The notes below the pieces were generated by a model. The model was given only the letters and a program-made list of their open reading frames with translations. It did not search any database and was not told where the DNA came from. From a virus, in the IMG/VR virus record IMGVR_UViG_3300025009_000266, positions 1-36,689 of that record: a stretch of DNA of 36,689 nt; one strand, given 5' to 3'. This document shows, piece by piece, positions 30,199 to 36,689 of the stretch. Position 1 is the first letter of the stretch. Every line of letters begins with the position of its first letter. The position numbers and the translations under genes are program-made.

Positions 30199-31634
30199 GC
30201 GGTACTGTTAACATAACCACCAGATCCTTAATTAAAAAAAGGAGAGATGGACAGACAGGTGATATTAATGAACTGACCCAGGGTACAAATTCTGAGAGTG
30301 GAGTCACTTCAGCCGGTGATCTTCTTGCCACTTATTTTGAAGTTGTTAATCCGGGCGAGGCTGATGAATATTTGAGGGTAAAACTCCCAATAGGTTGCGA
30401 TTACGAAGTTCAGGCTTTTACGGACAGCGGTCAGATGCCTGCCAGTGTTTGGGAGGGGATGCCTATTGCATCGGCCACAGTACTGGGAGGCATTAAGGTA
30501 GGCTCGGGGCTTTCGATAACGGACGGGGTATTAGCGGTAGCTGCAGGCGGAGGTATGGTTTATCCTGGATCGGGCATCGCTTTATCGACAGGATCTTCAT
30601 GGGGAGCATCGATAGCAAATAATTCGGGTAACTGGAATACGGCATATTCACATACTTCACTAACCAATAACCCGCATGTGGTTACGGCTTCGCAGGTTGG
30701 TCTTGGTAATGTGACCAATGAGAGCAAGGCGACGATGTTCACGAATGCGGTGATGACAGGATCATTACAGGTACAGGGCAATAGCGAATTATTCGGGAGT
30801 ACATATAAAATATATGGGCAGAATGATGCTTCGAATTATTATTTAGGACATTATGCTGTATCTGGGGCTGATGGTCTTATGATTCACTGGTACGGAGGGG
30901 TTAAAGTTGAATCAGGCTCAAGAGGGATTCGATTAGAGGGAGACGTTACTACATTCTATACAAATGTTGCCCCTGCAGGTAATACTGTCATTTATGATTT
31001 TCAAAATAACACTGTTTCTGTATTTAATATTACACAAGCTGGAAATGTAGGAATATCAACCGGAGGATTAACTGTGTATGGATCAGTACAGGCCAATGGA
31101 ATGTATACTACTTCGCAATTAACGGTAGGAAGCTATCATTCTACAACAAAATTAGTTTTTGGCAATGATGTTAACCATTTCATAAATTACAATTCTACAG
31201 CCGATGGCATAGATTTAATTGGATATCAAAGAGCTTATCTTGGTGCATCCTTTTATTCAACTTATTTATATGTTGGTAATGGAGCCGTTTATACAAATAC
31301 CAACATACAGGCTGCAGGTGAAGTCACCGCCTACTACTCCTCCGATGCCCGTCTGAAGCAAAATATACAATCATTTTCAGCACTCGATAAGATTGACAGG
31401 ATGCGCCCGGTTACCTTCCAGTGGAATGACAGGGCCAGGGAGCTTAATAACAACAAAGATGACCGGTGGAACTATGGCTTGGTGGCCCAGGAACTGGAGC
31501 CTGTTATGCCCGAAATGGTACATAAGATTTATGACAAGTATAAGTCGGTTGATTATGTACAGCTGGTGCCGGTGCTGCTGCAGGCAGTTAAGGAGTTGAA
31601 ACAGGAATTAAATGCCATTAAAAATGCCAATTAG
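30195..31634 (+). CDS. Tail fibre with C-terminal S74 intramolecular chaperone
   Basis: A 479-aa trimeric-fibre-like protein. The N-terminus (1-95) attaches to the tail; SATVLGGIKVGSGLSITDGVLAV (about 97-120) is a collar-type fibre motif; a beta-repeat shaft follows (SQVGLGNVTNESKATMFTNA). The C-terminal 100 residues are a peptidase S74 domain: SSDARLKQNIQSF with the self-cleaving S383-D384, VTFQWND, YGLVAQELEPVMPEMV and a final trimeric coiled coil. The S74 domain folds the trimer and is then cut off. Coupled to the previous gene (ATGA). Confidence 0.88.
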   Translation: MSGTVNITTRSLIKKRRDGQTGDINELTQGTNSESGVTSAGDLLATYFEVVNPGEADEYLRVKLPIGCDYEVQAFTDSGQMPASVWEGMPIASATVLGGIKVGSGLSITDGVLAVAAGGGMVYPGSGIALSTGSSWGASIANNSGNWNTAYSHTSLTNNPHVVTASQVGLGNVTNESKATMFTNAVMTGSLQVQGNSELFGSTYKIYGQNDASNYYLGHYAVSGADGLMIHWYGGVKVESGSRGIRLEGDVTTFYTNVAPAGNTVIYDFQNNTVSVFNITQAGNVGISTGGLTVYGSVQANGMYTTSQLTVGSYHSTTKLVFGNDVNHFINYNSTADGIDLIGYQRAYLGASFYSTYLYVGNGAVYTNTNIQAAGEVTAYYSSDARLKQNIQSFSALDKIDRMRPVTFQWNDRARELNNNKDDRWNYGLVAQELEPVMPEMVHKIYDKYKSVDYVQLVPVLLQAVKELKQELNAIKNAN

Positions 31635-32760
31635 CAGAGCTGCTTATAGGAACTTTTCGTCTACGGAACTTAATGCAAGGTTCTCCAATACTTGTGATCA
31701 TTCGGTTAATGGCAGTAATGTTGATTGCACCAATGTCAACACAACCAAGATTAAGAATGTACTTGGAGTTTCGGATACTGCTATACGGGCATTAAGCAGG
31801 CGCGATGAAGTTAATGTTTGGAGTGCCTGGGGGCCTACGGTAAGATCTGTTTCGGGAGGGAAATTAACTAATTCAGAGCCAGCAGACGGTGAAGAAGGCA
31901 ATGATTTTGCAGGGTATAATCATTCAGCTCCTACCCCTCATTATAATTCGGGGGGTAGCAATACTTATACATTCTTACAGTCGGGAGCTGATCTTGTTTT
32001 AAGCTGTGTGCTCGATATAGGAGAGCTTCTTTATAATGATGTTACTGGTATAGCTAACCAGGCAACTCATATTCATTTTTCAATATGGGATGGCGCGAGC
32101 TGGATAACCGATGCAGCAAAGATGATTGCAATAGCCGATGCTATTGATGAAAGTGGTGGAGGAAATAGTAATTCAATAATCGATTTCAGCCAGGCAGGAA
32201 CAAGGATTACCATTACCGGGATAACGGCCACCAAGACATACACCTGCAAGATATGGTTCTGTGATGATGGCACTTTTGATTATACCGGTGCAAACAAGGT
32301 TTTTGAAATGGATCAGTTCCCGAGCTGGACACACCAGGCGCGGGTAAAAGCTGCAAATCATTTCTATCTGAATGGTCCTTATAACGATTCAACGGTAGAT
32401 GGAGATGGTACATTTACTTCAGGTAGATGGGATGTTAATAATATTCAGATAAATCTTAGTGCCGGAACCGTGACGATGTACGCACTTTCGTTAAATACGG
32501 GACTTGGCAGCGGTTGGGGAGATGCGGCATATAACAGCTTAGACCTGAGATTTAAGGTTGAGTCGGGATACTATGATGATGGGGGAACATGGCAGGGAAC
32601 TCTTGAAAGTACATCACCTTATTATGTTGAGAATGAACCATGGAATGAATCAGCATATTCTGTTCAGATTTCATCAGCATTTGATATCTGGACACCAGGT
32701 ACCGGGATGGATACAAGCGGATATGGTTACAGGATTATAATTGATTGCAACGTTGATTAA
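31612..32760 (+). CDS. Tail appendage protein, putative
   Basis: A 382-aa beta-rich protein (WGPTVRSVSGGKLTN, AGYNHSAPTPHYNSGGSNTYTF, TGANKVFEMDQFPSWTHQARVKAANHFYLNGPYN) with no family recognised. It overlaps the fibre end by 23 bp (ATG 31612; a second in-frame Met at 31624). The place after the S74 fibre and the Gly/Asn/Thr content suggest a receptor-contact or virion surface protein. Confidence 0.6.
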   Translation: MPLKMPISRAAYRNFSSTELNARFSNTCDHSVNGSNVDCTNVNTTKIKNVLGVSDTAIRALSRRDEVNVWSAWGPTVRSVSGGKLTNSEPADGEEGNDFAGYNHSAPTPHYNSGGSNTYTFLQSGADLVLSCVLDIGELLYNDVTGIANQATHIHFSIWDGASWITDAAKMIAIADAIDESGGGNSNSIIDFSQAGTRITITGITATKTYTCKIWFCDDGTFDYTGANKVFEMDQFPSWTHQARVKAANHFYLNGPYNDSTVDGDGTFTSGRWDVNNIQINLSAGTVTMYALSLNTGLGSGWGDAAYNSLDLRFKVESGYYDDGGTWQGTLESTSPYYVENEPWNESAYSVQISSAFDIWTPGTGMDTSGYGYRIIIDCNVD

Positions 32761-32788
32761 CATATTGTTTAACTAAATCTTTAGAAAA

Positions 32789-32965
32789 ATGAAAAAAATC
32801 GTCGCATTTGAAGAAAAAGACTGGAAAGGTCTTGTTCTTGATCTGGCTGCAAAGAAAATTGCATGGCAGACAGTTTCTAAGTGGTATTATGCTGCTATTG
32901 GTGCTGCATTTGCCTTTGGTGTTTTGGCAGGGTACCTTATTAAAGCAGCTGAAAAAGTATCGTAG
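32789..32965 (+). CDS. Small membrane protein in the tail operon
   Basis: A 58-aa protein with an amphipathic N-terminal helix (FEEKDWKGLVLDLAAKKIAWQTVSKW) and one membrane span (YYAAIGAAFAFGVLAGYLI, about residues 34-52). Unknown function; small membrane proteins in this position can belong to lysis or virion entry. Confidence 0.55.
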   Translation: MKKIVAFEEKDWKGLVLDLAAKKIAWQTVSKWYYAAIGAAFAFGVLAGYLIKAAEKVS

Positions 32966-32967
32966 CC

Positions 32968-33135
32968 ATGGATAAGTTACAGAAATGCAATCAGATTTTC
33001 CAGGCTCTCAACATGAGAGAGGAAAAAGAAGGGACGATACCTGGTACAAGGGTGTCGGTTCCATTGATAACAGGTACTGACAGAGAGATCCTGATAAAGG
33101 AGCTTGTGAAGGAACTTACTACTGAGGAGGTGTAA
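32968..33135 (+). CDS. Small hypothetical protein
   Basis: A 55-aa soluble protein (LQKCNQIFQALNMREEKEGTI, GTDREILIKELVKELTTEEV), 2 bp after the small membrane protein. No family recognised; retained because of tight spacing and protein-like composition. Confidence 0.45.
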   Translation: MDKLQKCNQIFQALNMREEKEGTIPGTRVSVPLITGTDREILIKELVKELTTEEV

Positions 33136-33163
33136 CAGGACGAGGTTCGGCGACGAGGCATAA

Positions 33164-33196
33164 GGATTGCTTCGTCGCTGCGCGACTCGCAATAAC
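33164..33196. repeat. Host-type palindromic repeat (GGATTGCTTCG family), copy 2
   Basis: GGATTGCTTCGTCGCTGCGC followed by GACTCGCAATAAC; palindromic relative of 21905-21931. It lies in the intergenic gap after the 55-aa gene, with a possible transcript hairpin. Confidence 0.75.
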
Positions 33197-33216
33197 AAGG
33201 CTAAAGGACTAACCAT

Positions 33217-33597
33217 ATGAAAAAGACTATTGAAAAAAAAGAAGAAGATATGTTGATTAAAGTAAACTTATCGGTACTGGACAGGATCCATTTTGAATCG
33301 ATACTTCCGGTACAGGGATCACTCTCGGAGATGGATCTTGCGGAGAAGCTTGTAAATAAGGTTGATTTCTCGGATGCTGAAAAAAAGGAATATTCGATTG
33401 CGAGGCTGCCAAATGGTATGGTAGCTTATAATCCCCAGAAGAATGAGCTCAGGCAGTTTCGTTTCGAGAGTTTCGAGCTGCTATATATTCAGCAGGGGAT
33501 CAATGAGCACGATGAGCGGAAAACTCTCAGGCGATTCAACAAGGATTTAGCAAAGAAGCTGAGAGATATAAAAGTGAAAGCAAAGGAGAAAATTTAA
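33217..33597 (+). CDS. Hypothetical tail-operon protein
   Basis: A 126-aa protein: charged start, then LIKVNLSVLDRIHFESILPVQGSLSEMDLAEKLVNKVDFSDAEKKEY and a basic C-terminal helix. Similar short proteins occur in Bacteroidota phages and conjugative elements between structural genes; role unknown. Confidence 0.55.
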   Translation: MKKTIEKKEEDMLIKVNLSVLDRIHFESILPVQGSLSEMDLAEKLVNKVDFSDAEKKEYSIARLPNGMVAYNPQKNELRQFRFESFELLYIQQGINEHDERKTLRRFNKDLAKKLRDIKVKAKEKI

Positions 33598-33601
33598 GAA
33601 C

Positions 33602-33946
33602 ATGGGTGAGATAAAAATTCAAAAAGGTGTCCGGAACCTGAAGTCGATAAAGGTATGGGACAACAGGGTAAGTCCGAAGGTGGCTCTTGATCTGACCGAC
33701 AAGACGGTATATATAACTGTGAAAACCAGGGAGGATAAAAGCAGTACTGATGATGCAGCCCTGATTAAAACGGATATTACCGTTCACACGGATGCAGTTA
33801 ACGGGATTACTCTATGGGATCTGTCGGCTGCCAACAGTAATGTGGCCACAGGCAATTACAAGGGAGATATAAAGATTAAAGAGCTTGAGCTTGTAACCGA
33901 GCGCTTTGATGTTAAGGTAGAGGATGTGGTAACCAAACGAACTTAA
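33602..33946 (+). CDS. BppU N-domain-like baseplate/tail protein
   Basis: A 114-aa beta-sandwich protein (IKIQKGVRNLKSIKVWDNRVSPKVALDLTDKTVYITVKTREDKSSTDDAALIKTDIT ... GNYKGDIKIKEL) with the strand pattern of the N-terminal immunoglobulin-like domain of baseplate upper proteins, here as a free-standing unit. It would attach fibres to the tail tip. Assignment by pattern only. Confidence 0.55.
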   Translation: MGEIKIQKGVRNLKSIKVWDNRVSPKVALDLTDKTVYITVKTREDKSSTDDAALIKTDITVHTDAVNGITLWDLSAANSNVATGNYKGDIKIKELELVTERFDVKVEDVVTKRT

Positions 33947-33950
33947 AGCT

Positions 33951-34457
33951 ATGGCATACGATATTGAGGTTGAAATATACAACCAGACTATTGAGGTAGA
34001 GATGACGGGAGCGACATCGTGGGCCGCTATAGTTGATAAACCCACTCCTGCAGCGGAAAATTCCTTTATGGTTGCCAGTTCTACTCTTGCCTGGGTGGTG
34101 AAAACCATGGCACAGGTGAAGACTATACTTGCCCTGACCTTTAAGGATGTTACAGCTGATGCTGTACAAACGCCAGCTTTCGCTAACCCTTTGGCTTTGG
34201 ATGGAACACTGTACAAGAGCTTCAAGGTGACCGTTACGGCCAGTACAACGGTTAATCTGACAGGTGTTGTTGATGGTGATGCCGGAAGTATTGAACTGAT
34301 CATATCCGGGGCAGGAGGTTATACTATCACAATGGGTACAATGTTCACTAAGAAACTGGGTAGTACATCTATTGTGGCAACAACGGCGGCGGATAATTTT
34401 ATCAGTTGGATGAAGTCGGGGGCTGATATACTTTACACAATTATACAAAAGGTCTAA
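33951..34457 (+). CDS. Fibre/appendage adaptor protein
   Basis: A 168-aa protein with a beta-rich N-terminus (YDIEVEIYNQTIEVEMTG), a middle segment typical of phage fibre proteins (FANPLALDGTLYKSFKVTVTASTTVNLTGVVDGDAGSIELIISG) and a terminal IVATTAADNFISWMKSG motif seen in fibre adaptors. Context: between baseplate-like and lectin-like proteins. Confidence 0.55.
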   Translation: MAYDIEVEIYNQTIEVEMTGATSWAAIVDKPTPAAENSFMVASSTLAWVVKTMAQVKTILALTFKDVTADAVQTPAFANPLALDGTLYKSFKVTVTASTTVNLTGVVDGDAGSIELIISGAGGYTITMGTMFTKKLGSTSIVATTAADNFISWMKSGADILYTIIQKV

Positions 34458-34495
34458 CATTTGGCTTGGATAAAAAGAAAGGAAAGGAAGGTATC

Positions 34496-35302
34496 ATGAG
34501 TTTAGCACAGGCAATAGGATTTAGGGCATCTTTAGGAGAGGTGGTTTATGAACCTGAGACAATTGCCTTACTTGCAAGGGCAGCGGTACAACCTACAACT
34601 GCTTTGGCTGTTCTGATCAACACAACTATCAAAGGACTAAAAGATGACGGTGTGTTTGCTTTATGTGATTGCCTGTATGTTCGTGGTGTTCATGAGGCTC
34701 AATTAGCTTGTCAGAACTGGATTAAAAATGCACATAATTCAACTCTTGTTAATAGTCCGACATTTACTCCAAAACAAGGATTTACTGGCAATGGTTCAAG
34801 TAGTTATATTAACAACAATTATATTCAATCAACTCAGGCGGTTAATTATAGCACAACTTCATCAACCATAATGGTTATGTCTGGGATTATCGGAACACAG
34901 AACGCAAGGGGGCTTTTAGGAACAAATGAGGGATCAGGTGTTAAGAATAACCTTATTTATTTTTATACAGCTGCGAATGAAATAGCATATCTAAATGACG
35001 CAAATGGTTATTCTCCCAATAATATAACTAATGGGGCATATCTTGGTTATGCGAAAAGCGGGACAACTATAAAAGGTTATCTTAATGGTGCTCCATCTGG
35101 TGCTGACGGAACAACAAATAATAGGGCTGTTAATACTGTAAGTATGTTTGAATTAGGAATAAATCTGAATGGTGGCATTGCTTATTTTTATAATGGACAG
35201 ATTGGCTTCACGTTTTATGGCGGCTATCTTACACCAGCGCAAATGTTGGCATTATATACCCGTATAAAATATTTTTATGATAACGTAGGAGGAACATTTT
35301 AA
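34496..35302 (+). CDS. Receptor-binding protein with lectin/LamG-like domain
   Basis: A 268-aa protein from the ATG at 34496, which has a good purine-rich AAGGAAGG upstream; an earlier in-frame TTG (34466) is less likely. The N-terminal part (LAQAIGFRASLGEVVYEPETIALLARA) anchors, and residues 75-268 form a concanavalin/LamG-like jelly roll (WIKNAHNSTLVNSPTFTPKQGFTGNGSSSYI, GLLGTNEGSG, GYLNGAPSG, YNGQIGFTFYGGYLTPAQMLALYTRI). Such domains are terminal receptor binders of Bacteroidota phages, likely binding surface glycans. Confidence 0.7.
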   Translation: MSLAQAIGFRASLGEVVYEPETIALLARAAVQPTTALAVLINTTIKGLKDDGVFALCDCLYVRGVHEAQLACQNWIKNAHNSTLVNSPTFTPKQGFTGNGSSSYINNNYIQSTQAVNYSTTSSTIMVMSGIIGTQNARGLLGTNEGSGVKNNLIYFYTAANEIAYLNDANGYSPNNITNGAYLGYAKSGTTIKGYLNGAPSGADGTTNNRAVNTVSMFELGINLNGGIAYFYNGQIGFTFYGGYLTPAQMLALYTRIKYFYDNVGGTF

Positions 35303-35640
35303 TGAAAGCAATAATTTTAAATAAAGACCAAGCCGATAAGGTAAGAGGAAATCACGGAAAGTATTCTGCACTTGACCCTATTCCAACAGACAGTGGGATG
35401 TTCGTGCTTCCGATTGAGGTACTTGACGATCCTGAACATAAAGAGGTGTTAAATGACCTGGGAGGGTGCAAATATGCAGAGATTGATTTATTGCAAGTGG
35501 TTGATACAAAACTTTCGGTTAATGACCCGATGAGAGAGAAGCAAGTGTTGTCAGTCAAAACAATAAGCCCTGTAATGATAAATATTGAGAAATCAATGAC
35601 AGAGAAACCTATATATGAAGTAGTAAAGAGCAGTAAATAA
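35302..35640 (+). CDS. Hypothetical protein ending the tail-fibre operon
   Basis: A 112-aa protein (KAIILNKDQADKVRGNHGKYSALDPIPTDSGMFVLPIEVLDDPEH) of a kind found after receptor-binding genes in Bacteroidota phages; possibly a fibre assembly factor. Its ATG overlaps the previous TAA (TAATG). Confidence 0.55.
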   Translation: MKAIILNKDQADKVRGNHGKYSALDPIPTDSGMFVLPIEVLDDPEHKEVLNDLGGCKYAEIDLLQVVDTKLSVNDPMREKQVLSVKTISPVMINIEKSMTEKPIYEVVKSSK

Positions 35641-35642
35641 AA

Positions 35643-35754
35643 GGCCTCCGGGGTCGTCTGATTTTCTCTCACAAAAACACAAACGCGTATGTCACCACAC
35701 TTCCGGAGGCCAGTAAGCTTTCGAATGTGGATCAATACGCATTTTTGTGAGAGA
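35643..35754. other. Two interlocked inverted repeats (possible pseudoknot RNA)
   Basis: Repeat a: GGCCTCCGG (35643-35651) with CCGGAGGCC (35703-35711). Repeat b: TCTCTCACAAAAA (35665-35677) with TTTTTGTGAGAGA (35742-35754), continued by GCGTAT (35685-35690) with ATACGC (35735-35740). The order a-b-a'-b' means they interlock. As RNA this is an H-type pseudoknot; as DNA it is two overlapping palindromic sites. The region lies between the tail operon and the methylase gene and reaches into its putative promoter. Confidence 0.65.
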
Positions 35755-35774
35755 TTGTAAAGATAATAACTTTA
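35744..35774 (+). promoter_or_regulatory. Putative promoter of the methylase gene
   Basis: TTTG (35744-35747), 19 nt, TAACTTTA (35767-35774), one mismatch to TAnnTTTG. The -33 box is within the right arm of inverted repeat b. The predicted start, about 35779-35785, falls near the ATG at 35785. Confidence 0.35.
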
Positions 35775-35841
35775 AATAAACCAGATGAGCGAAATTTAAA
35801 ACTTAAAAACACCTGTTACCTATTATGGTGGGAAACAACTA

Positions 35842-36597
35842 ATGGCAAAGCATATTCTGCCTATCATACCAAGTCATAACCTATATTGTGAACCATTTGC
35901 CGGTGGAGCAGCGATATTCTTTGCCAAACAGCCCAGTGGGGTTGAGATATTGAACGATACTAACAGGGAGTTAATTAACTTCTATAGGGTTATTCAAAAT
36001 GATTTTACAAGCCTGGAGAAGGAGGTAATGATTACCCTTCACAGCAGAGATCTGCACCGGAAGGCTTCAGTTATCTATAATAATCCGGACATGTTTTCAG
36101 AGCTGAAGCGTGCTTGGGCATTGTGGGTATTATCGAGTCAGGGCTTCGCTGGTCAGATTGATAGCAGCTGGGGTTATGATAAAACAAAAAACAGCACTCC
36201 AAAGAAGATAACTAATAAGAGAGCGGCTTTTACTTATGAGCTGGCCATACGACTGCAGCAGGTTCAGCTTGAGTGTGCGGATGCATTATACATAATCCGG
36301 AGCAGGGATACTCAGGAGGCTTTCTTTTATGTGGATCCTCCGTACTATAATTCTGATATGGGCCATTATGATGGATATAGTATAGATGATTTTGAGGCTT
36401 TATTGAAGCTGCTTGCCGTGATTAAGGGGAAGTTCCTGCTAAGCTCCTACCCTTCTGAGGTGCTTAATGCCCATATTAAGGCCAATGGCTGGCAGACAAA
36501 GTCGGTTGATGGCAAGGTATCAGTCGGATCCCGATCGGGCAAGCAGAAGGCCAAGGTTGAGGTATTGACGGGTAATTATGATTTAAGGGGTATTTAA
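35842..36597 (+). CDS. Dam-type adenine methyltransferase, N-terminally interrupted frame
   Basis: A 251-aa frame of the DNA adenine methyltransferase family: motif I LYCEPFAGGAAIFFAK, catalytic motif IV FFYVDPPYYNSDMGHY, and LLAVIKGKFLLSSYPSEVL. The usual start of the family is upstream and in frame: codons from 35800 encode LKTPVTYYGGKQL, including the SAM-binding YYGGK (motif X), preceded by ATG-AGC-GAA-ATT-TAA at 35785-35799. The TAA at the fifth codon thus separates the natural start from the rest. Starting at 35842 would lose motif X. It is either a decayed gene, a sequencing difference, or a protein made by read-through. If active it would protect phage DNA from restriction. Confidence 0.75.
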   Translation: MAKHILPIIPSHNLYCEPFAGGAAIFFAKQPSGVEILNDTNRELINFYRVIQNDFTSLEKEVMITLHSRDLHRKASVIYNNPDMFSELKRAWALWVLSSQGFAGQIDSSWGYDKTKNSTPKKITNKRAAFTYELAIRLQQVQLECADALYIIRSRDTQEAFFYVDPPYYNSDMGHYDGYSIDDFEALLKLLAVIKGKFLLSSYPSEVLNAHIKANGWQTKSVDGKVSVGSRSGKQKAKVEVLTGNYDLRGI

Positions 36598-36632
36598 ATT
36601 ACTATTAAATGAGGGTATATGTGTGATTTTTT

Positions 36633-36648
36633 ATGTACAATTTGTTTC
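36633..36648 (-). repeat. Putative transposase-binding site R2 (inner right)
   Basis: ATGTACAATTTGTTTC, the inverted form of L1 (14 of 16 positions). The core TGTACA is at 36634-36639, 22 bp from the R1 core, the same spacing as R1-R2 of phage Mu. Confidence 0.65.
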
Positions 36649-36654
36649 AAATTT

Positions 36655-36670
36655 GTGTACAAATCGATTT
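36655..36670 (-). repeat. Putative transposase-binding site R1 (outer right)
   Basis: GTGTACAAATCGATTT, the inverted form of L2 (13 of 16 positions), core TGTACA 36656-36661. The remaining 19 bases to the window edge contain no CA dinucleotide, so the cleaved end cannot be placed. Confidence 0.6.
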
Positions 36671-36689
36671 GGCGATTATAGATGTATTT

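Noticed and set aside
1-36689. CRISPR arrays, tRNA or rRNA genes
   Set aside because: No regularly spaced repeat-spacer series and no tRNA-like cloverleaf or rRNA sequence was noticed.

Overview
The window is essentially one complete Mu-like transposable phage (prophage or phage genome) of a Bacteroidota host. The host assignment rests on three things: promoters of the Bacteroidota type (TTTG at -33, about 20 nt, TAnnTTTG at -7), A-rich start regions mostly without strong Shine-Dalgarno sequences, and dispersed GC-palindromic mini-repeats of the kind seen in Bacteroidota chromosomes. The phage nature rests on a MuA-like transposase with a MuB-like ATPase, DUF3164, Mu-type portal, F, G, gp36 and gp37 proteins, and inverted TGTACA-centred sites at both window edges whose spacing (93 bp left, 22 bp right) mirrors the MuA-binding sites of phage Mu.

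Layout. 1-634: gene-free left end with two putative transposase sites, three helically phased 12-bp repeats, a C7/G7 hairpin and a palindrome. 635-1592: lysis-lysogeny switch, an S24 (LexA/CI-like) repressor on the minus strand facing a small HTH protein on the plus strand, with a perfect 15-bp palindrome between the -33 and -7 boxes of the early promoter. 1620-2042: a doubtful minus-strand gene. 2124-13739: early/middle plus-strand genes: structured leader, transposase, target-choice ATPase, second P-loop ATPase, DUF3164, ParB-like protein, DnaA domain IV protein, exported glucosaminidase, HNH protein, two tandem diversity-generating-retroelement (DGR) type variable proteins with a third adenine-rich template-like copy, a DUF4406-like protein, SEC-C protein, a structured RNA with its own promoter, and a KilA-N protein. 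13808-14556: a lipoprotein gene flanked by terminator-like hairpins (moron). 14573-20710: packaging/head module on the minus strand (gp37-like, G, F, portal, gp36-like, large and small terminase). 20892-35640: plus-strand capsid, lysis and tail operon (protease, exported small protein, major capsid, M15 endolysin, holin, two tail-tube paralogues, frameshifted tail chaperone, tape measure, tail tip, S74 fibre, appendage proteins). 35643-36597: a two-helix inverted-repeat region and a Dam-type methylase whose fifth upstream codon is a stop. 36633-36670: right-end transposase sites.

Absence of a tail sheath and presence of tube, short tape measure and chaperone suggest a siphovirus, like the B3/D3112 group of transposable phages rather than Mu itself. 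The transposase with MuB would replicate the phage by transposition; the S24 repressor makes RecA/SOS-controlled induction likely.

The most unusual content is the DGR-like locus at 10340-11293. Two variable genes and a third copy agree at all 37 non-adenine positions and differ only where the third copy has adenine, yet there is no reverse transcriptase in the window and the third copy lacks the 3' homing segment shared by the two genes. The second is the 12582-12789 promoter plus structured RNA, in which one segment can pair either with the RNA's 5' end or with the start codon of the next gene.
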